Source of the DNA: Protula sp. h YS-2021
Taxonomy: Eukaryota; Annelida; Polychaeta; Sabellida; Serpulidae
NCBI GenBank assembly: GCA_949752745.1
Contig: OX457024.1
Location: forward strand, 111,404,219-111,468,218
Length of the DNA: 64,000 nucleotides
Direction: 5' to 3'
Shown: positions 1 through 12,821 of the stretch, in pieces
Numbering within the stretch: position 1 is the first letter of the stretch
How the letters are laid out: every line of letters starts with the position of its first letter
Translations under genes and position numbers: made by a program
Notes under the pieces: generated by a model
The model's input: only the letters and a program-made list of their open reading frames with translations
Databases searched by the model: none
Told to the model about the DNA's origin: nothing

Positions 1-275
1 CTAAAATGTTTTGATAATGTTCGCTTTGCTCGAAACTTCGGGTATATTTGAATAGCCTCATAAACAGTTGTTTTAGTCGACGCTTATAAACGGGTCGAAG
101 ATCATTACTTGCTCTTTCACGCGCATCTTCAAGCACTTGTTCTTCACATCTAAAACCTTGTCTTAAAATTTGTCATCATGTCATCATATACTTCTTGGAC
201 TATATCATGCCAAACAGAGTCTGTTTCTGATTCACTCTCAGAACTGCTGTCATCGTCAACCTCACAACAACATGA
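1..275 (-). pseudogene. Decayed copy of the element-P zinc-finger gene
   Basis: Read antisense, this stretch aligns closely with the middle of the zinc-finger gene at 33583-34332, for example the shared run around 'tcataaacagttgtt' and 'tttcacgcgcatcttcaag'. Small indels break the frame: one base is missing near 150 relative to the intact copy. The match fades at about 270 into a CAA/CGA microsatellite. It continues off the left edge, so the size of the relic is unknown. It shows that this gene family has inserted here more than once. Confidence 0.75.
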
Positions 276-735
276 GCATCAACGACAACAACAACAACAA
301 CGACGACGACAACGACAACGACGACAGCAACGACAACGACAACAACAACGTCAGCAACAACGATTGGGGGTCATCATCCAGGAGTCTCATGACATTTCTA
401 TATTTGGATTATTTGGACAGGTTCAAACAATGATCGGTTAAATTTAGCATTTTACTCAACAAGTTCACTCTGGCAACTGAATATGTTGTATCGTGGGAAA
501 GTCGGCAACATCAACCGTGAGAACTTGGGATGATTGACAGTGATATTGATCTATCTCCCTATATAAGAAACATTCCCGTTTTCACTGCACATACAGTGCA
601 CGGCGGCGACTGCTGGTCATTATCCAGAGATCTCATGACATTTCCAGATTATCCAGAATTCTCATCATATTTCTAGATTATCCAGAAGTCTCATGACATT
701 GCTAGATTATCCAGAAATCTCGTCATATACCTACT
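276..735. repeat. CAA/CGA microsatellite followed by degenerate ~33-bp repeats
   Basis: Positions 283-360 are a (CAA/CGA)n run. From about 375 a degenerate unit built on 'ccagaagtctcatgacatt' recurs near 375, 625, 655, 690 and 715. Overlapping reading frames here are low-complexity Asn/Asp or Gln/Arg runs and are not genes. Confidence 0.6.
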
Positions 736-3565
736 TCTCCCGTTATACCAGCATTTGAGTGTTCTACGATACAATTTAGGCACAGCTTGATTCAAACTTT
801 TAATGTCTCAAGCAACAATAAAAATAATAACACAATCTTATTACATCTTAAATCAAACACTTTTAGCAGAAACGTTATATAACATATAACATACTATTAT
901 ATGTATTTAATGGAGTGGCCTCATAAAACATTGTAATTCTCTCCTGTACAGGCATAACTTTGTAGTTTAATTGATAGCCATATCCCAAATGCCGTTCTTC
1001 ATAATGCAGAAATGGTACTATTCACTTACTTACTTATTTCTCTTTGAACGTGGCGGGACACATGGCCTCAACGACGGAAGTATAAAGAGTTGACCCTATT
1101 TGTGTGATAGTCCTTTCTGGGAGTGTTCTTGTAGTTAAACTGCTAGGCTGACTTCGTGGACTAATCTTCTTGATGGTGTGTGACGAAACAAAATTTCAAT
1201 ACTAACACTAACTTTTTGCACATAACCTAATTTAAATATATTTTTTATTCAAACGTCTTTTTTCTTAATCTAAGATCTTTCGTTTATTTAAGGAATTATT
1301 TTAAAAAAAATAATTTAATTCCGTTATAGATGACGTACTATCGTACTGGATTGCGAAGCGAAAAAAACACTTCAACAAGTTCAACTGACTTAACAACCTT
1401 TAGTTATAATTTATTTACCTTCACGAGGTTACTAAAACGAATGCACAACAGAAACGCAATTAAAGATAGCTGTTTAATTTGCATCCTACATTTTTCGCCT
1501 TTATATTTTGGCTCCATTCCCGGTATAGGGGGTGAGGGGGTTAAATACAATGCATGGAAATCTTTATCGGTTCTGGGCATTCCGCTTGCACACGCCAAAG
1601 CTCAACCCATCAATTCCGTCTTATTGTAGAACAGTTGGTTTCTTAGACGTTGTCTTCCTCTCCTTCCATGCACTACACCTTGAGACGTGCATCTGGTAGG
1701 CGAATGTTTCTTTGTTTCATGGGATAGCCAAAACAATATATCCTTTCCTTTTACAACAGCCGTAGGGCTATTCTAATCCCTCACTTGAATAATTTTACTA
1801 GTAAAACCCATTTTAGAGGAATGGGTTTTGAGGGTGGAGGATCTATGCGTTTAATTTTAGCAGAATAATCATGGCACTCCAAACCACATAGTGATATAGT
1901 AATGTGTGTACATTAATATGTAAGTCTGTGCATAATGAAATCCTGGTGTGCACATATTGATATGTCAATGTGTGTCTATTGAAAAATCAAAGTGTGCATA
2001 TTGATATGTCAGTGTATAGATATTTATGGGGGCAGTAGAAGCGTATTATTTTGCTCCTTGTAAAGAGCCCTTACTTTCTTCTCTTTCATGTTTAGGTAAC
2101 TGACCCAAATGACCTCATATTTTTAATACAAATATTCCAAAATATAACTCACATGTAAGTAAAGATTTAGTCGTTTTTATTTAACATAAAGTGTAAATTA
2201 TTTGACAAAAGATTCTACGTCTCATACCAAAGATCGTCACAATGCAAAATCTTACAAATAAACGTCTTACTAAAAGGTCTATGCTGTTGTTAGATCTCCC
2301 ACCTTATTTCACGACAAAGGAACCAAGCGCGTATTAAGCTATTCGCATCACACCCCAGTCGTATGATATCATTTTGATATCTCTTTATTCCTTTGTGTGG
2401 TTGCTTTGTGGGGACTGAATTGTATCAGACTATGCCTGTTAGCACCTGCTCTTTAGTCGACACATGTGTGGCTCTTTATACATTAAATTTTAGCTTTTGA
2501 AATTATGTCACAAAGCAGAACCCTTACATTCATATGACCTAAACAAACTATGCAGCCAATTGAAGAGCTATGCACTTGACACTCTTTTTATCTATTTATA
2601 AAACACCACAAAGTACAATAACCATGTCTTGCAAACTGCAAACCGCATTTCCTGTACGCTCCGACCATAGTGTTTGATCTCATAGACCGTCTAGATTTGT
2701 CAGCCTAATCAGGCGTCAGAGTGAGATGATTGCCATGATTGACAGGCCAGTCTTGCGTAATGAGCGACACCACCTGCCTCAAGTGCTGTAATGTTTGGTG
2801 TGCATACAAAGCCCACAAGCATATGACACAAAGACACAAGAGTGTGTATAAAAATACATATTTCTACAGAAGCGAATGAGGGACACACATTTAATTAATC
2901 AATTATTATTTGGATTCATTAACTGCTTTAATATAACAGCAGAAATTTGCTTGAATTTGGATGATATATTTATGTGATGTATGGCGCCATGTTCTGCCGA
3001 CTTCACTCTGGTGTTTTACAGGATTATGTTGTTAACAAAAATATCATGATCATGGATTACAAGCACTCATTCTACTGCTATATTTTCTACTTGAATTCAT
3101 TATGATAGCTTATTTCCCTATGTCGTATCAGAAATCAATATGACATAGATCCGAAATCATACAAGATATGTGTATTAACAGAAGTGACAGACACCTAAAT
3201 AAAGTACCGTTTTTCCACCATCAGCATCCGCAGAAACAAAGTGATGTCATCAATAAATGATCCATTGGAAGTCATAATAAAATCAGCTCTTGGCTATTAT
3301 CAGATTCAGTCATTAGCTAGAAAGGCAGTCTCAGCAATCTATTCATCGTATGTAACGTTTTCAAACGTTGCAAATGGATAATAACTGCTTCAGATGAATA
3401 ATATTTTAGATTTTTGAATAATAAAAACAAGTACTGGAATATCAAAATAAACCCATGCAGACAAACTATTACAATTGTCTTTCAAATATCATTATCTGAA
3501 ATTTGAGAACTTTTGAAATACAGCAATAATATGACTGTTTGGAAAAACCCATAAATAAACCTAAA
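736..3565. other. Intergenic; no gene recognised
   Basis: AT-rich sequence with only short unsupported reading frames. A degenerate ~35-bp repeat ('gtgtgcatattgatatgtca'-like) lies at about 1895-2020. The final ~150 bases upstream of the transporter start presumably include its 5' leader, but no clear TATA box or first exon is visible. Confidence 0.5.
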
Positions 3566-6500
3566 ATGGCGAGGTCGGTTTCGGAAAAGACATCTTTATT
3601 GGGATCGGAATCAACTATATTCGAATCAAGTGTGCAAATAAAAGAACATGAAAAAGAAAAACAGCAACGCTGTTGCTCGGGCAGAAGCTGGCACCCAAAA
3701 TGTGTAGAAGTGGCAGTATTTTTCTATTTTCTTGCATTTAATGGAACCACCCCGCTGGTAGAACAATTCTTTAGAGCCGGTATTCTGCATGAAAAACAGC
3801 TTAAGTTAAACGAGTTAATGAACTACCTCACATCTATCTTAAACGAGAGGATCAATTACTTGCCGGACTTTGTCCCCGGAGGTGCTCCCATCCACAAGTG
3901 CCCGGATCAAGGCAATGTGAGTACTCCCTTTGACAAACAGCTGGAAGATAGCGTGCAATCGTCATCCTCAATATGGCTCATGTACATTGATATATGTGCC
4001 ACTGTACCCGCTGTCTTTGCTACGCTATTGATCTGCACCCTGGGTGATACCATGGGAAGAAAATTTGGCATTGTTCTTACGTCAGCTGGAGCATTGGTTC
4101 GAATACTCATTTATCTTCTTGCAATATATTTAAAAACGTCTCCTATTGTTTTTCTTATCGGGAGCTTTCTAGAAGGCATGACAGGCTCGCATTTATGTTT
4201 CCTTGGTACAACGTTTGCCTATGTCGCTGATACGACAACAACAAAAACAAGATCGATGCGATTTCTTATTTTAGCGACCGCAAATACAATCGGTACAGCA
4301 GTGACAAACCTGGCTGTGGGCTATCTGATCGCTAGTGCTGGATATACCTTTGTGTTTTGGGTTTTTGCCGTCATTCATTTTTTGAATACAATGTACATTA
4401 TTATTTTTATACCAAATACCAAACCTCCAAATGCTCACCAAAAACAAAACTCGACATCACAAACTGTGTGTCGACGCCGGTCAAGCATTCAACTAATCAA
4501 AGAAGAAGCAAAAGAAGTGAGCAAAAAACTATATGGAGCTGTAAAATTGTTCTCATCTAAGGCTGAAACTGGTGGGCAGCGACTGAAAATGGCACTGCTA
4601 TTAATTTCATTTATTTTACAAGCTTGTGTTCACATGGGAAAAGGAGCAGTAGACACATTGTTTCTTCTAGCCTACCCCATATGTTTTAATAGCGTATCTT
4701 ATGGCTATTATTCTTTCTTCGCGAACATTCTACATGGTTTCTTAGGACTGTTTGGCCTCTGGGTTCTAACGAGATGGATGAAGGATATTGCCATAGAAAT
4801 TATAGGATGTTTTTCTTTCGCAGCTTCAAGAGTGCTCTTTGCTTTTTCAACCGCTCAGTTTGAAATATACTTAAGTAAGTATTGTGTTATAAGTACTTTA
4901 AAAACGTATTCTATATCAATTTCTTTTCTCTCTTAAAGTGTACATAAAATTTATTCATACATGTTAGATTTATTTATTGACAATCACAAATTGTTATACT
5001 CTATAATGTGACAATTAGAAATGAATATTTCGTCATAGTCCTATTACTGTGACAGTGCATCTTTTTGATATGTCCACTGTTTTCTTTCTGCATATGTATG
5101 ATAAGCTTAAAAATAATTAAAAAGGCGGAGGGGATAGCAACCCCCGCCACATCTCACACGATCCACCCGAAAAGGATAGGATAGGATCCCCCGCCACATC
5201 TCACACGATCCGGCGGGAGGGGATAGGACAGGATCCCCCGCCACCTATCACACGATCCGCCGGGAGGGGATAGGATAGGATCCCCCGCCACATCTCACAC
5301 AATCCACCCGGAGGGGATAGGATAGGATCCCCCGCCACATCTCACACGATCCGCCAGGAGGGGATAGGATAGGATCCCCCGCCACATCTCACACAATCCA
5401 CCCGGAGGGGATAGGATAGGATCCCCCGCCACATCTCACACGATCCGCCGGGAGGGGATAGGATAGGATCCCCCGCCACATCTCACACGATCCACCCGGA
5501 GGGGATAGGATAGGATCCCCCGCCACCTATCACACGATCCGGCGGGAGGGAATAGGATAGGATCCCCCGCCACATCTCACACGATCCACCCGGAGGAGAT
5601 AGGATAGGATCCCCCGCCACATATCACACGATCCGGCGGGAGGGAATAGGATAGGATCCCCCCCCCCCCACATCTCACACGATCCGCCGGGAGGGAATAG
5701 GATAGGATCCCCCGCCACATCTCACACGATCCGCCGGGAGGGGATAGGATAGGATCCTCCGCCACATCTCACACGATCGACCCGGAGGAGATAGGATAGG
5801 ATCCCCCGCCACATATCACACGATCCGGCGGGAGGGAATAGGATAGGATCCCCCGCCACATCTCACACGATCCGCCGGGAGGGAATAGGATAGGATCCCC
5901 CGCCACATCTCACACGATCCGCCGGGAGGGGATAGGATAGGATCCCCCGCCACATCTCACACGATCCGCCTCTGTTTTTTTTCTCTTTGAAGTCGTGGTA
6001 ATAATTTTGTAAATGTATGAGTAAATGTGAGAGTAAATGTATGAATTAAACTGCCTACATTGTATGATCGTTAATTTCGATTTCTGGTTGAAAATTGTAA
6101 AAATATACAATTTAATAGCCAGTTAGCATTTGAAAGGGCTGAGGAGAGAGGAGGTATTTGTGAATACCCCTCTCTTGATCCGTCTCTGTTCTTCCCTTTT
6201 TTTTTTTTTTTTGCAGCGGTGGTAATTAGTTTTGGAGTGACCGTATGCCTTACACTAATTCGCTCCATGATGTCCAAGCTGATCAAGCCACAAAAGCAAG
6301 GAGCACTGTTTGCTGTGGTCTTCAGCTTAGAAACCCTTTGTGACGTAGTAGGCGGTGTGCTCATGAATTCTATCTACGCAGCAACTGTGCGGTGGTTTCC
6401 AGGCTTCGTCTTCCTGATCATGGTGGCAATCATTTCCGTTAACAATGTTATTCTCTTGTAAGTATGCGTGCACCTAAATGACTTATTTGAACGTTGTACT

Positions 6501-7040
6501 TGATACAAGACTGCTGCTAATATTACACTGTCATTCAGCAGTTGAGAAAAACATGTTCGGTATTTTTATTGTTCTATACTTTACTTGGAATCCAGAAACA
6601 GGACTGGAAAGAGAACCACCAATGGTTCTTCTGGAGTGATATTATTTTTGAGGCTGCTTATAATGGACCACTTTTATAATAGAACTATTTTAAAGTGGTT
6701 TCATTTCTGTGGTCGATGATCATGCGTGGAAGTCATGTAACGGGCGTCTCCCTGTACTTTGTAATCTGTCACAAAAACACTTATCTCTAGAGACGCGTCC
6801 TCACGTGACATATGAATGATGACGGTGTTAAATTTTTAGGTCACTGTAACTTTATATGTAATCACAATCAGATAAAACACATCAACATATTTGAACAGAT
6901 GTTTCTTTTTTTATTTCAGCATATATGTCTGCGTTGAGAAACAAAGTCCCACTGTGCATCAGGTAATGATAACGACCGAAGTGTCATCAGAACAGCCAGA
7001 AAACACTCAAATGCGTTTTAACAAACCCGTCTGTAAATAG
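3566..7040 (+). CDS. SLC46-family major facilitator transporter (three exons)
   Basis: Model: exons 3566-4874, 6217-6457 and 6920-7040, 1671 nt, 556 residues, TAG stop at 7038-7040. Donors are GTAAGT at 4875 and GTAAGT at 6458; acceptors are a long T tract plus GCAG before 6217 and TTTCAG before 6920. Phases agree at both junctions. The ATG at 3566 has A at -3 and G at +4. The protein has a long cytoplasmic N-terminus, a first membrane segment, a large extracellular loop with CPDQGN, and the MFS motif-A-like loop GDTMGRKFG. The segment around TTFAYVADTT resembles the conserved region of SLC46 (folate transporter/SLC46A3-like) proteins. The last exon adds a short polar tail. The family uses proton coupling to move folates, heme-related or other small molecules across plasma or lysosomal membranes; the substrate here cannot be told. 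Family call is fairly sure, member uncertain. Confidence 0.8.
5125..5972. repeat. ~47-bp minisatellite in transporter intron 1
   Basis: About 18 copies of a 47-bp unit containing 'ggataggatcccccgccaca' and 'ctcacacgatccgccgggag'. Variants alternate between 'ccgccggg' and 'ccacccgg'. It lies wholly inside the intron 4875-6216. Antisense reading frames through it are repeat artefacts. Confidence 0.9.
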
Positions 7041-10000
7041 TCAATGCATTTCAATTCGTTCATCTGAGAAAGTCTTGACTTAAAACTATCAGACGACAAC
7101 AACTCAGAGAGATACGTCATTCTGCCATATCTATATTTAAATGTGTAGTTTGTAAAAATCAAGTTTAGTAACCACCACATTTTAGGAACCCCTCTTTTAT
7201 GGACACCCCGATATTAGATACAGAATCTGCCAGACAGTTACTGTCCTTAATGGCGGGACTTTACTTATATAAAAATCGACAAATCATGAAAAGAATGAAA
7301 ACATTCATTTCATCCGTATATTTTATCCTCCGACAATCTTTTCCTACGAATCACCGTTATAGAAAATGCACCCCTAGATTAATGCAATACCTAAGATAAT
7401 AGTAATTTCAAGTTTTCCAGATAAATTGGTTTTGTAGATGGCTCCAATGATAAACATCTTGTTATATAGTCATGTTCGTAGGTATTTATTTATTTTATAG
7501 ATAACATAATAATTTTAACTTATTACTTAATTGATTGATTGATTGTCTTTGTATCCACAATTAGATATAGCCAATTTTATGTCCATAATATGCAATATAA
7601 CGATTAAAATATACTTAAAATTTACTTCCTGTGAAGATGAAATGTTGTCCATTGTGCTTTTTATAGTATTACATTGACTATTTAGGGAAAACTAGTGAAA
7701 CCCACTTCTGTAAGTTGTTGATAAGTTTGGCGACATTACCAATAGCTGGGAAAATTGTAGGAGATTTAGATTAGAGCATAGCTAATAAGAGTTCCCTGCT
7801 ACAGGGCTAAATCATGATGCCGGGTGTTTATGAAAGGCCCGAGAACGAACCGCGCAGAGTTCATTGTCCTTCCTCAAGTGCCCACATCCAATACATGGTA
7901 CATCAGCCCCAAAGTCTATTGCTATTATGATACAAACACACCTGAGATAGCGAAATTGTGCAGAAATGCGCTTTGTTCGCTATCATATGCTTCCCCTGTG
8001 ACTGTGACGTTGCCGCCGCCGCCGTCAAAAGTAACTAATATTTTCTTTATATGGGAATTTAGTGTTACTCAGTGTATCAAACAATCTTTTATAGAATAAG
8101 CACTACAGAACTGAGTAAGTAGTTTACAATGCCACAATAATATCACATGAATTGACTTTTTAAATTAACATTCGGAAAAAAACTCAATGCATTTATTTCT
8201 CTGCTTTATTGGTTGGATGATTTATAATCCCAAAAATATGAAAAAAATCATAATGAAATTATTATATTTAATCCTACAATACGTTATATGAAGCATCACT
8301 TTTCTCATTTGCATATGCAATAAAACTGATTTATTGTGACATTGTACGTAAGTGTCTTAAAGGGTCTGAAACTACTATTCTTAAAACATTCAATTTTCGT
8401 AACCATTTCGTGTATGAGCTTTGTACACTAGCAAGAACATGCTCCTGTATATTTTTATAGCTTTAAAAATTCTTAATTATTCTTTGATCTGATGATACTC
8501 CAAAAATTGCATTTACATGTTATTCGTATAGTCATACTTTTTATGTGAGCAAACGAAGCAAAATATCGCTGCATTCATGGTCTTCTTCATGACGTACTCG
8601 TCTCGTCAGTGACATAATAGTTTCGTCATTGACGCCATAGTTTAACGGATATCATAGCGTAAGGTCATAGTATGGCCAGTGACGCAATTTTCTTGTCCAT
8701 TACATGATAACTCAACCAGTGACGTAACAAGATAAGCGCTGTCATAGTTATGCCAGTCACGTAGTCATCATAGTCTTACCAGAGATGAGATAGTCTCGTC
8801 AGTGATGTAATAGTCTAATCAGTAACTCTGCCAGTGACGTCACAGCTTGACGAATGTCATTGCCTAGAAAATCCTATGTCCATTGCGTGTTGCATTGTAC
8901 AGCTGGAAAACGAGTTGTGATTTATATTAGTCATGTTTTCTATATGTACTGCTATATGTTGTTGCTTCAAATATTTGTGTATTGCTTCATATTTGAATAA
9001 ATGGCTGCAATAAGTTGCTGAATTATCTTTTGGGTTCATTATATGTCAATGAAACTAAGTATGGTTTTCGAGGGAATAGACAAACAATACGAAAGTATAA
9101 TCAGACACATCTGTACTATAATATGGTATTTTTTGCTGTTTATAATATGACAGGCATGGCAACAAACACCTTTGCCATAGGGTGCTATACTCAAACAAGT
9201 AACGTGCGAAAACCTTGGTATATAATATTATGTTCAATGCTATCAATTTCACATAAATTCACAAAATATTAAACTGCTGCTTTTGATACTGAGACAAAAC
9301 TACTTAGATCCTATCAAAAGTGCTCAAATCCTATCAAAACTTTCAAATCTTATCAAAAGTATTCAAATCTATCAAACGTATTGAAATCCTACCAAGAGTA
9401 TTCAGAAGGGTCGTAAATAAATAGCCCGTAGAGTAATACTGGTTTGCCTTCTAAATGAACTTCAAGTTTTGAAGTTCAAAGTTCCAAATTTCCAAATGTT
9501 AAGTCTAAGGCTTCAGAGTTTTACGTTTAAAATGTAGTATTACAATTTCAAAATTTCAAAATTAGAAAATTTTAAGCGCGAACTCTGAAGGTTGAAGTTA
9601 GACAACAGCGTTCTTCTCCAAAGTTATTGTAGTCAGGACAAAAATCCTTTTTGCAGTTAGAATAAAATTTAATTTATTGCTTTGTCCTTACAGCAACGTT
9701 CCAGGAATTCGAGACAGAAAAAATACATGTTTTTTTTAATTTATTTCAAACAAAATCATCACACATCATCGGAGAAAACTACAAGTACTGAAAAAGCTAC
9801 AAATTTTCAGACCAGTGAAAGATATGCATAGTATACCTTAGAACATACCTTAAAATATACCTTAGAATATACTTGAGAATATACTTATTTATTTGGTGGT
9901 ATCGTTTTACAACACTATGACTAGATTTACTTATATTTAGCAGATATTTATTTTAAGTCAATGTGAAGGTGTTATTGACCAGCAAGAAAATGTTGACCGT

Positions 10001-10756
10001 GACGTCAACATTTTCGTAATTAAATAAGTCAACAGATGCCTTATTACAAGACCTGATTGGCTTTTTGTTTACACAGAACTGCAGTATCTATCGACTTTTG
10101 CGTTCCGATTAACACTGAAAAAGTTTTGTCTTGGAAATTGACCAATCAGCATTTACCAAGTCATGTAGCAATTATATGTGACAGTGACATGCATAATGCG
10201 CTATTGTGTGTCGTCAATATACACACAACATTAGATTATTCTTTCGAGAAACATGGGTGCACAGTGATTATGAAACAGCTACAGTTTGAATGACAGCACT
10301 TTTTTTACTAAAGAATTGGAGATTTGCTTTTCTTTTAACCGTGGTTAGCAATATGAATCCGCAGAAGTTACTGTCTACTTCTTTCTATCTGTATTCTATT
10401 CCTACACAAATTTTAGTTTCTTCATTATGTCAAAGACCAAAATACTCTTTAGAAACAACAGTGCTGTACAAAAATAGACCACAGAAATTTTTTATATATT
10501 TTGGGTGAGAACAATAACGTGATACCAAAATATGGATAGTTATTCAACATCCAGAAGAGGCTTCATACGTTTAATAGAAACACGTTACAAATTACAGGTG
10601 ATTTCTCGTATCTTTTTAAGGAAAAATATTCACAATAATATTATTTCAACAATAAGCTGCTAAAGCTTGTCAATAATAATAAAATATTATTGAAACTTTT
10701 ATACTTTTTTCCCAATTGACAGCTGATGTAAGGTAGCTGTTTGTTTGCCATAAATG
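7041..10756. other. Intergenic; no gene recognised
   Basis: Contains the likely 3' end of the transporter transcript and no supported gene. Degenerate repeats occur at about 8590-8850 (units near 'gtcagtgacgtaatagtc'), 9300-9415 ('caaatcctatcaaaagtatt'-like, ~23 bp) and 9835-9890 ('atacctta'-based). Short frames near 7824, 9015 and 10057 show no recognisable domain. Confidence 0.5.
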
Positions 10757-11011
10757 CTACGAAAAACAAACACAAAGAGATTCCATAAAAACAAACACAA
10801 AGAGATTCCATAAAAACAAACACAAAGAGATTCCATAAAAACAAACACAAAGAGATTCCATAAAAACAAACACAAAGAGATTCCATAAAAACAAACACAA
10901 AGAGATTCCATAAAAACAAACACAAAGAGATTCCATAAAAACAAACACAAAGAGATTCCATAAAAACAAACACAAAGAGATTCCATAAAAACAAACACAA
11001 AGAGATTCCAT
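10757..11011. repeat. 25-bp tandem repeat, about 10 copies
   Basis: Near-identical head-to-tail copies of a 25-bp unit containing 'aaacacaaagagattccat'. Because 25 is not a multiple of 3, all three antisense frames cycle through the same peptide (ESLCVCFYGISLCLFLWNL), giving long but meaningless frames. Confidence 0.95.
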
Positions 11012-11525
11012 ACAGGAAGTGACGGCTTGTCTGTAATTTTAGCTAGAGCTGGCAACACATCCACACATCCGTGGGGTAAACGTACCTTATATTTGACCCA
11101 AATTAAATTAACTGCCTCTTTAGAAAGAGCAGTGCATGTATACACATGTCTACCAAATACTATATATATATATATATATTATATATATACATATAATATA
11201 AAGAAATGAAAGTGCTTCTAATTTTAGTAAAGAAGAAAAGGTATCACAGAGAAGCTTCAGTAGACGTGTTTTAATTGGCTGAAGGAAAACTGAAGTAATA
11301 CAAAACGTAAACAAGAAAAGTATAATTTTTATTCAATTGAATTTGGAAGGCATTTACTAATTAAAATTCCAATATACATTTTTAGTGTTGTTTACGTCTG
11401 TTCTGCCTTCATCACATATCAAGATAAAAGAGCCACACGCAGTTCTAAAAATAGATCTCATTTGCATACAATGCACGTGTATTATTTGCATATAATACAC
11501 GTGTATTGATTGTCTTGAAAACAAT

Positions 11526-11531
11526 GTTGTT

Positions 11532-11615
<84 letters not shown>
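11526..11615. repeat. (TA)n microsatellite
   Basis: Uninterrupted TA dinucleotides with one early 'tac' variant. A shorter TA tract lies at 11160-11195. The surrounding 11012-12116 holds no recognised gene. Confidence 0.95.
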
Positions 11616-11619
<4 letters not shown>

Positions 11620-12116
11620 GATTTGCAGGAAAAAAAAGAAATTCAAAGCCCAAGTAAATGTAACAAATTGAAAAAAAAACAGACAAAATGCAATCAAAAG
11701 GATAAATATTTTCCGCGTACGGAATTCTGTACACAAAAATACAATTATATGAGATCGTTTTGGATTTCACGACTCCATCTAGTGAATAGCAAATATCGAT
11801 CTCTTCCCAATCCACTGAATAACAATTTCTTGTTTTGAGGTTTTACTTTTGTCTAAACAATACCAAATGACGTCATTAGTACTGTATAACCAATAATTAT
11901 TGCCATACTCTTTGTTTTGTCGTCACCCATTCAGTCTCAAATTGCCTTAACATTTGAGTCAACATTTGAGTCAATATTTGAGTCAATATTTCTTTTTTAA
12001 ATTTTCTTCTGCTCTTCAGAGAGAAAACTTTCTTCTTAAACATATTCACAAAACGCTGTAAAAAATGCCTTCGTTGCAGAATTGTTCCAAACGGTGGGGG
12101 GGGGGGGGGGTGGGAT

Positions 12117-12661
12117 TTATTGTTTCTTTGGCGGGAGCTGATGGCCCACAGGGGGAGTACTTCCTTTTCTTGGGATACCGTAGGCAGCGGTGCCTGGGTA
12201 GCCGGTGCGGGCCGCTTGCTGGCCCGGCTGGGCATTCTTGTTATCGGTTGGTTCATTTTCGTCCTCCTCCTCGTCCTCCTCCGGTGGTTTTTCTTTCTCA
12301 ATAATGCCCAATTTCTCACCGACCCATCTGTGAACAAACGCCCACAAAATCCTATTACAGAGTCCGTATTCCAAGATCGTATTATTTACTTAAGTACAGT
12401 GGAACTTCTCAATCAGACCTCCTCCACACAAAGACCAGTCGCTAATTAAGACTGACGTTGGACAGTCCCATTGTCATTCATACCTATTTTAAGACTCTTT
12501 TAAAATAAAACTATGTCTGAATTTAGACCCTTTTTTTATTTAGTTCCGATTTTTGTTTTTATTAGGAGAAGAGAAAGGAGAAGGAGAAAGAGAGAAGAAG
12601 AAGAAGGAGGAGGAGGAGGAGGAGGAGGAGGAGGAGAGAGGAAGACAGACAGACGGAGAGT

Positions 12662-12709
<48 letters not shown>

Positions 12710-12732
12710 CAGGGAGAGTGAGAGAGAGAGAG

Positions 12733-12821
<89 letters not shown>

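Noticed and set aside
3539..3565. Upstream extension of the transporter from a TTG
   Set aside because: An animal gene would start at ATG; 3566 has a good context and lies in the same frame.
5530..6110. Antisense frames with repeated GDPILFPP and similar words
   Set aside because: 47-bp minisatellite within the transporter intron.
10641..11145. Three overlapping antisense frames of 84-148 codons with CVCFYGISLCLFLWN repeats
   Set aside because: A 25-bp repeat read in all three frames; not a gene.
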